Assembly: GCA_964544635.1 (NCBI GenBank)
Contig: CAZJCK010000104.1
Location: 1-9,468, forward strand
Length of the DNA stretch: 9,468 bases
DNA from: CAZJCK01 sp964544635
GTDB taxonomy: Bacteria; Zixibacteria; MSB-5A5; GN15; FEB-12
Direction: 5' to 3'
Shown in pieces: positions 5,123-9,468 of the stretch. How positions within the stretch are numbered: position 1 is the first letter of the stretch; each line of letters begins with the position of its first letter. The notes under the pieces are model-generated. The model had not been told where the DNA came from. It made no database searches and saw only the letters and a list, made by a program, of their open reading frames with translations. The translations under genes and the position numbers were made by a program.

Positions 5123-7021
5123 TTGAAGACCAGGCTTGTATTCCGGGGTCTGCTGGCGGCAGCCGTCGTTATTGCTGCCGCCCTCGCCCTGTCATGGGAC
5201 TATGCCCAGGACGACGCCTACATCTCCTACCGCTATGTCGCCAATTATCTCAATGGCGACGGCCTGGTGTTCAATGTGGGGGAGAGGGTGGAGGGCTTCA
5301 CCAACTTCGGCTGGGTGATCTGGCTGCTCTTCTGGGGCGTGCTCGGTGTCAATTTCCTCGCTGTTTCCAAGTTTACCGGCCTCCTGTTCGGCCTCGGTAT
5401 CGTCATATTGACAGGCGTTGTTGCGCGACGTAGCCTCCCCGACCAACCCTGGCTCGCCGGCCTGGTTGCACTCATCGTCGCCGTCAACCCCTCTCTTGCT
5501 TACTGGGCGCCGGCCGGCCTGGAAACTGCCGCCTTCGCCTTCTTCACATTGCTGTCGATCTACTGCTGGCGGCAACGAAACAACTTCCTGATCTGGTCCC
5601 TGCTGATAGCTGTCTGGCTACGCCCCGAAGGCGCTCTCGTCGCCGGTTTGCTGGTCATCATTGAGATGATCACGGAACGACGAATCAACACCTTCGCGCT
5701 CCGCAGTGCGCTCATTGCCCTGGTGCTTTCGCTGCCGTACGTTGCCTTCAAGATCGTCTACTATGGCTCCCTGTTTCCCAATCCGTTCTACGCCAAGACC
5801 GGTTTCAGTATCGAGCAACTCCAGCACGGCCTCGACTATATCTGGCTCTTCTTATCGCATTACGCCCTCTGGGGCGCTGCCTTCATACTGCCGCTTGTCC
5901 TGTGGAGATTCCTTGCGCAATCGCTTCGCGTCTTCTGGCTTTTCTATGCACTCTTCACCGTCTACATACTGCTGATCGGGGGAGACGTTCTTGAGGTTCA
6001 CCGTTTCTTCATTCCCCTGCTGCCCCTGAATGCAATCCTCTTTGTCGGCTCAATCTTTGTCGCGCTGCGGTCCCAGGCCGGCAAGACAGCAGTGTCCGTC
6101 ACGGTCGTTGCGGCACTGCTTCTTGCTGCGACTTCATACATCATACCGAGCCGGTACGTCACCACCTATTACACCACCGGCCAGGGGCTGAACAACAAGA
6201 TGCAATTTTTGGCCCGGCGCCTCGAACAGGTCGACAGCACCAACTTCACCGTCGCCGCTTCTACCATCGGTGTCTTCGGTTACGAACTGATTGGCCACGA
6301 TCTCATCGATCTGGTCGGCCTCACCGATACCGTGGTGAGTCGCCACCCCCAACCCGAAATCCCGAATCTCGAATCCGGCTGGCGGGAGCCACACTACAAC
6401 ACGTCCTATCTGCTGGAGCGCGCCCCCGACTACATTATCTTTTCCACCGGTGTCAAACCAACGGCGCCGGGTGAGAAGGCGCTCTTCTTGTACGGCGCCT
6501 TCATCGATGCTTATCGCACCATCGGCTTCAGCTACCGTCCTGACAACGAAGACGGCGTCGGTTCTCTCGCCGGCCTCTTCAAGAAACGCAGGCGCCCCCA
6601 GCCTCCATTTGATCTCACCCATCCGCCCATCACCGCCGAGCTGTTTCAGCGCGGTATCGATGCCGCCAATGCCGCCGAACACACCACCGCCATCGCCCGT
6701 TTCGACTCCGCCCGCGCCGTCTCTCCGGAACCGGTCAATCCGTACTTGCAATATCGCAAAGGACTTAGTTTCTTGATGCTCGGCCGGCATAACCGGGCGA
6801 TCGCCGTGATGGACAGCCTGCTGGCGCGCGACTCAACCATTTTTGAAGCGCACAAAGACCTGTATCTCTACGCCCGCATGCTCGACAGCGACACCAAAGC
6901 CGCCACTCATGCCGCCTGGATACAGCAACTCGCCCCCTGGTACTGGTCGCGCGCGAAGGAGATTGCCGACGATGAGGTGGCACGCTACCGGGCCGCCCAA
7001 CAACAACGGTTAAACAGATGA
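5123..7021 (+). CDS. GT-C fold membrane glycosyltransferase with C-terminal TPR-like region (paralog 1)
   Basis: A 632-residue inner-membrane protein, predicted to transfer a sugar from a polyprenyl-phosphate carrier to an acceptor on the outer face of the membrane. After the first membrane segment (about 5-25) comes Gln-Asp30-Asp31-Ala-Tyr, the acidic pair typical of the first external loop of GT-C enzymes, then GLVFNVGERVEGFTNFGW. This style resembles mycobacterial AftB-like transferases. About nine to eleven membrane segments extend to near residue 350, including WAPAGLETAAF (about 128), RPEGAL (about 167) and GGDVLEVHRFFIPLLP (about 286). A soluble domain follows (STIGVFGYE, DLVGLTD, APDYIIFSTG), then from about 505 two TPR-like helical repeats. 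The TTG start is supported because it puts Asp30-Asp31 at the same position as in the ATG-started paralog downstream. It begins 15 bases after glgA. Donor and acceptor are unknown. Confidence 0.8.
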   Translation: MKTRLVFRGLLAAAVVIAAALALSWDYAQDDAYISYRYVANYLNGDGLVFNVGERVEGFTNFGWVIWLLFWGVLGVNFLAVSKFTGLLFGLGIVILTGVVARRSLPDQPWLAGLVALIVAVNPSLAYWAPAGLETAAFAFFTLLSIYCWRQRNNFLIWSLLIAVWLRPEGALVAGLLVIIEMITERRINTFALRSALIALVLSLPYVAFKIVYYGSLFPNPFYAKTGFSIEQLQHGLDYIWLFLSHYALWGAAFILPLVLWRFLAQSLRVFWLFYALFTVYILLIGGDVLEVHRFFIPLLPLNAILFVGSIFVALRSQAGKTAVSVTVVAALLLAATSYIIPSRYVTTYYTTGQGLNNKMQFLARRLEQVDSTNFTVAASTIGVFGYELIGHDLIDLVGLTDTVVSRHPQPEIPNLESGWREPHYNTSYLLERAPDYIIFSTGVKPTAPGEKALFLYGAFIDAYRTIGFSYRPDNEDGVGSLAGLFKKRRRPQPPFDLTHPPITAELFQRGIDAANAAEHTTAIARFDSARAVSPEPVNPYLQYRKGLSFLMLGRHNRAIAVMDSLLARDSTIFEAHKDLYLYARMLDSDTKAATHAAWIQQLAPWYWSRAKEIADDEVARYRAAQQQRLNR

Positions 7022-8910
7022 AACAACTCGCCCAACAGCACTGGCCACTCCTTCTTGCCCTGATCCTCTACAGCGCCACGGCGTACGGTCTCAACTTCAC
7101 GCAGGACGATGCTTACATTTCCTATCGTGTCGTCCAGAACTTCCTGAACAGCCACGGTCTCGTTTTCAATGTCGGTGAACAGGTTGAAGGCCACACCAAC
7201 TTCGGCTGGGTCATTTACATGATTTTCACTGGCGCCATCGGGCTGGGCTACATCGCGATCTCGAAGCTCACCGGCTTCCTGTGCGGCGCCGGAATCATCG
7301 TGATCACCCACCGGTTGTCACGAGAACTGCTGCTCGAACGTCAACCGGCCCTGGTCTGGCTGCCGACCCTGCTGGTCGGCACCAACATGTCACTCGCCTA
7401 CTGGGCGCCGGCCGGCCTGGAAACCGCCGCCTTCGGTCTCATGGCCATGCTCTCACTCTACTGGTACGTCAAGCGCAGCTGGTTCCTCATCTGGTCGCTA
7501 TTCATGGCGGTATGGTTCCGACCTGAAGGTGCTCTCTTAACCGGTATTATCATCATCGTCGACGCCATCCAATCCCGTGGTCTCCCCAGGTTTTCGTTGT
7601 CCTCCGCTACCATCGCCTTCGTTTTGTCCCTCCCGATGGTCGGCTTCAAGATTGCCTACTACGGTGGCATCCTCCCCAACCCGTTCTACGCCAAGACCGG
7701 CATGGATATCGCCCAGATCACCAACGGCCTCGAGTATACCTGGCGCTTTCTCTACCACTATGGCGCTTTCGGCATCGGGCTCCTGCTTACGCTCTTTTTC
7801 TGGAAGAAGCTGACCGATCGCGAACGCACCGTCTGGCTGTTCGCCGTCAGCTATACGGTTTATATCATCCTGGTCGGCGGTGACGTTCTCAGTGTTCACC
7901 GATTCTTCGTTCCACTGATGGCGCCGTACGCTGTCCTTATCGCCCTGGGTTTCTGGTTGGTTATTGCCTCGATCCGCATACCGATCCGTGCCCGCCTGAC
8001 TGTCTTCCTTGTCCTCGGCATCGCTGTTGTTGCGTCCTCGCTCACCCTGCCGCGTGACTTTGTGGAGAATTTCAACCGCCGCGAAAAGCTCTTTACCGCA
8101 AAGATGCAGCGGATGGCCCAGCATATGAAACAGTCCGACGACCGGATGTTTTCGGTCGCCCTGCCCACCATCGGTATCTTCAGCTACGAACTGCCCGGCC
8201 ACCGTATCATCGACATGCTCGGCCTCACTGATTCCACCATCGCCCGCCACTCCGACGAAACCATCACCGGCATGGAGACTACCTGGAAGGAATCGAAACA
8301 CAATTCCACCTACCTCCTCGGCGAGGCGCCCGATTACATTCTCTTTTCCACCGGCATCAAACCGTCCGCTCCCGCCGAACGCGCTCTCATGCTCTACCCC
8401 CAGTTCCTCAATAGCTACCGCACCATAGGCTGGTACTTCGCCGTCGTCGAGGGGCAGCCGGGCGCCCTCCAGACGGTGTTCAAGCGGATATATCCGGTCG
8501 ATGGCCCCTTCCAGCCAACCTACCCGATCGAGTGGGTCAACGAATACAAGCTCGGCCTCGACCAGTTTACCATCGGTCGCCACAACGACGCCCTCGTCCA
8601 TTATCGCAACGCGGCCGAGGCCTCGCCCCAGCCATACTATCCATATTTGCTCTATCAGATCGGGTTTTCCAATATGATGCTCGGTGATATTGCCACCGCC
8701 GAACGTTTCTTCAATGCCACTCTCGATGCCGATTCCGTCATCTGGCAGGCCCACAAGGAGCTTTTGATCTTCGCCTATCTGCGAAATAACACCGAGATGG
8801 CCGACCTCCACCGCCGCTGGATAGGCAAGATGGTCCCCTGGTACCTGCCCCGCGCCGACAGTCTTGCCCGTCAGGCGGTTGAACGAACAAGGCAGCGGCA
8901 GCGACGATAA
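7018..8910 (+). CDS. GT-C fold membrane glycosyltransferase with C-terminal TPR-like region (paralog 2)
   Basis: A 630-residue inner-membrane protein colinear with the preceding gene product. Catalytic-type Asp30-Asp31 are at identical positions, and residues 29-66 match paralog 1 at 31 of 38 positions. LAYWAPAGLETAAF and NPFYAKTG are identical in both, and GGDVLSVHRFFVPL (about 287) aligns with its counterpart. A soluble domain (GHRIIDMLGLTD, APDYILFSTG) and a TPR-like tail from about 505 follow. Start ATG 7018 overlaps the previous stop as ATGA and has no separate Shine-Dalgarno, which indicates translational coupling. A tandem duplication is the simplest origin. The outermost loops differ (Arg-Val-Val-Gln-Asn against Arg-Tyr-Val-Ala-Asn), so the two may act on different acceptors, act in sequence, or form a heteromer. 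Substrates unknown. Confidence 0.8.
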   Translation: MKQLAQQHWPLLLALILYSATAYGLNFTQDDAYISYRVVQNFLNSHGLVFNVGEQVEGHTNFGWVIYMIFTGAIGLGYIAISKLTGFLCGAGIIVITHRLSRELLLERQPALVWLPTLLVGTNMSLAYWAPAGLETAAFGLMAMLSLYWYVKRSWFLIWSLFMAVWFRPEGALLTGIIIIVDAIQSRGLPRFSLSSATIAFVLSLPMVGFKIAYYGGILPNPFYAKTGMDIAQITNGLEYTWRFLYHYGAFGIGLLLTLFFWKKLTDRERTVWLFAVSYTVYIILVGGDVLSVHRFFVPLMAPYAVLIALGFWLVIASIRIPIRARLTVFLVLGIAVVASSLTLPRDFVENFNRREKLFTAKMQRMAQHMKQSDDRMFSVALPTIGIFSYELPGHRIIDMLGLTDSTIARHSDETITGMETTWKESKHNSTYLLGEAPDYILFSTGIKPSAPAERALMLYPQFLNSYRTIGWYFAVVEGQPGALQTVFKRIYPVDGPFQPTYPIEWVNEYKLGLDQFTIGRHNDALVHYRNAAEASPQPYYPYLLYQIGFSNMMLGDIATAERFFNATLDADSVIWQAHKELLIFAYLRNNTEMADLHRRWIGKMVPWYLPRADSLARQAVERTRQRQRR

Positions 8911-8928
8911 TCTGCCGGAGAAAATCGG

Positions 8929-8956
8929 TTGACAAGATTCCCGCCCAATATATATT
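8929..8956 (+). promoter_or_regulatory. tRNA operon promoter, stable-RNA type
   Basis: TTGACA (8929-8934, perfect), a 16-base spacer and TATATT (8951-8956, 5 of 6). The -10 is followed at once by GGCGG, a GC-rich discriminator of the kind known from stringently controlled rRNA and tRNA promoters. Transcription should begin near 8963, about 30 bases before tRNA-Gly. A quasi-palindrome (8941-8961) covers the -10 box. Confidence 0.75.
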
Positions 8957-8991
8957 GGCGGTTACCTGAAAGTTGACAGATCAGGGAATAG

Positions 8992-9069
<78 letters not shown>

Positions 9070-9073
9070 TATC

Positions 9074-9145
<72 letters not shown>

Positions 9146-9224
9146 TATTGTTTTGGCCGCCACGAATTCCTCATGAACAACCCCCATTCAGTCCGAGCAT
9201 CTTTGCGATGAGATTGCTTATCGA

Positions 9225-9265
9225 GGTACCCGGCCGTGCAGCCGGGCTCTTAACGACCCGGTACC
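9225..9265. repeat. GC-rich competing inverted repeats between the tRNAs and the convergent hydrolase gene
   Basis: CCCGGC (9229-9234) can pair with GCCGGG (9241-9246), but the same central CCGGG (9242-9246) can pair instead with CCCGG (9257-9261). GGTACC occurs at both ends (9225-9230, 9260-9265) and can close the whole element. A further small hairpin, GCTTC/GAAGC (9275-9279, 9287-9291), follows. The element lies between convergent transcripts, so a bidirectional transcription-end or mRNA 3'-end structure is plausible. No T-run is present. Confidence 0.4.
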
Positions 9266-9304
9266 CCGCCGCTCGCTTCGCGCGCAGAAGCCCCCGGCCA
9301 ACCG

Positions 9305-9468
9305 TCACGCCTCGGCGCGCACAATCTCATAAAAACGATCCCGCGCTTGCCGCTCAATCCACGGATAGTGCCCGCACTCCGGCAACAGGTGAAACGTCAC
9401 CTCCGTCAACCATTCCTCCAGATATGGCCGAATGCCGTCAATCGGATGAGGGTCATACTCCCCGTGTA
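9305..9468 (-). CDS. Alpha/beta-hydrolase family protein, C-terminal end (partial)
   Basis: The minus-strand frame runs in from beyond the window and ends at TGA 9305-9307, leaving 53 visible residues. GEYDPHPIDGIRPYLEEWL followed by LLPECGHYPWIERQ is characteristic of the C-terminus of alpha/beta hydrolases: the first Asp is the usual position of the catalytic acid, and the His in CGHYPWIE is the catalytic histidine. Members include proline iminopeptidases, esterases and lactonases; the nucleophile region lies outside the window, so the substrate cannot be judged. The gene is convergent with the tRNA operon. Confidence 0.75.
   Translation of the reverse strand, partial: HGEYDPHPIDGIRPYLEEWLTEVTFHLLPECGHYPWIERQARDRFYEIVRAEA

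Noticed and set aside
7537..8811. 424-residue minus-strand open frame opposite the second GT-C gene.
   Set aside because: Shadow of the real gene; the long opening reflects codon bias of the plus strand, and no domain is recognisable.
8973..8978. Second TTGACA close to the tRNA-Gly gene.
   Set aside because: A matching -10 would fall inside the tRNA, so it cannot drive a full-length tRNA.
9208..9330. Nine-base inverted match (ATGAGATTG at 9208-9216, CAATCTCAT at 9322-9330).
   Set aside because: One arm lies inside the hydrolase coding sequence; a match this short over such a distance can arise by chance.

Overview
The window looks like a piece of a moderately GC-rich, Gram-negative-type bacterial chromosome. 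Candidate phylum Zixibacteria or a close FCB-type relative fits best. The clues are a secreted protein ending in a degenerate dockerin-like tail followed by a Gly-Gly-Ala-Pro-Pro end, an 'alternative' GlmU-type enzyme instead of classical GlmU, and long GT-C membrane glycosyltransferases. The taxonomic call is an inference from protein style, not from a marker gene.

Layout. At the left, a minus-strand gene for a small secreted protein (about 110-842) ends near a 12-bp perfect hairpin. As written, a run of eight G (coding strand) separates its signal peptide from its body; seven G would restore one 243-residue exported protein. Divergent from it, after about 360 bases of gene-free DNA whose part nearest the next gene is C-rich and G-poor, lies a plus-strand gene for a two-domain sugar-1-phosphate nucleotidyltransferase/acyltransferase (1202-2476). 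A good sigma70-type promoter (2530-2558) then begins an apparent four-gene operon: a GalT-family nucleotidyltransferase (2582-3616), GT5 glycogen synthase GlgA (3644-5107), and two tandem paralogous GT-C membrane glycosyltransferases with TPR-like tails (5123-7021 and 7018-8910). The two GT-C genes overlap by four bases (ATGA).

Right of the operon, a strong stable-RNA-type promoter with a quasi-palindrome over its -10 box drives tRNA-Gly(GCC) and tRNA-Cys(GCA), nine bases apart and neither with an encoded CCA. A GC-rich segment with competing inverted repeats follows. The window ends in the 3' end of a convergent minus-strand alpha/beta-hydrolase gene (9305-9468).

How the genes may work together: the alternative GlmU, GalT and GlgA are nucleotide-sugar and polyglucan enzymes. 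The GT-C pair has the hallmarks of transferases that use lipid-linked sugars on the outer face of the inner membrane. Joint regulation of storage polysaccharide and an envelope glycan is a reasonable reading, but the sugar and acceptor of the GT-C pair cannot be read from sequence. I see no CRISPR array, insertion sequence, phage gene or defence system. The points most worth a second look are the homopolymer frameshift, the duplicated GT-C genes, a hairpin across the glgA stop codon, and Arg replacing the usual Lys at the GlgA ADP-glucose site.
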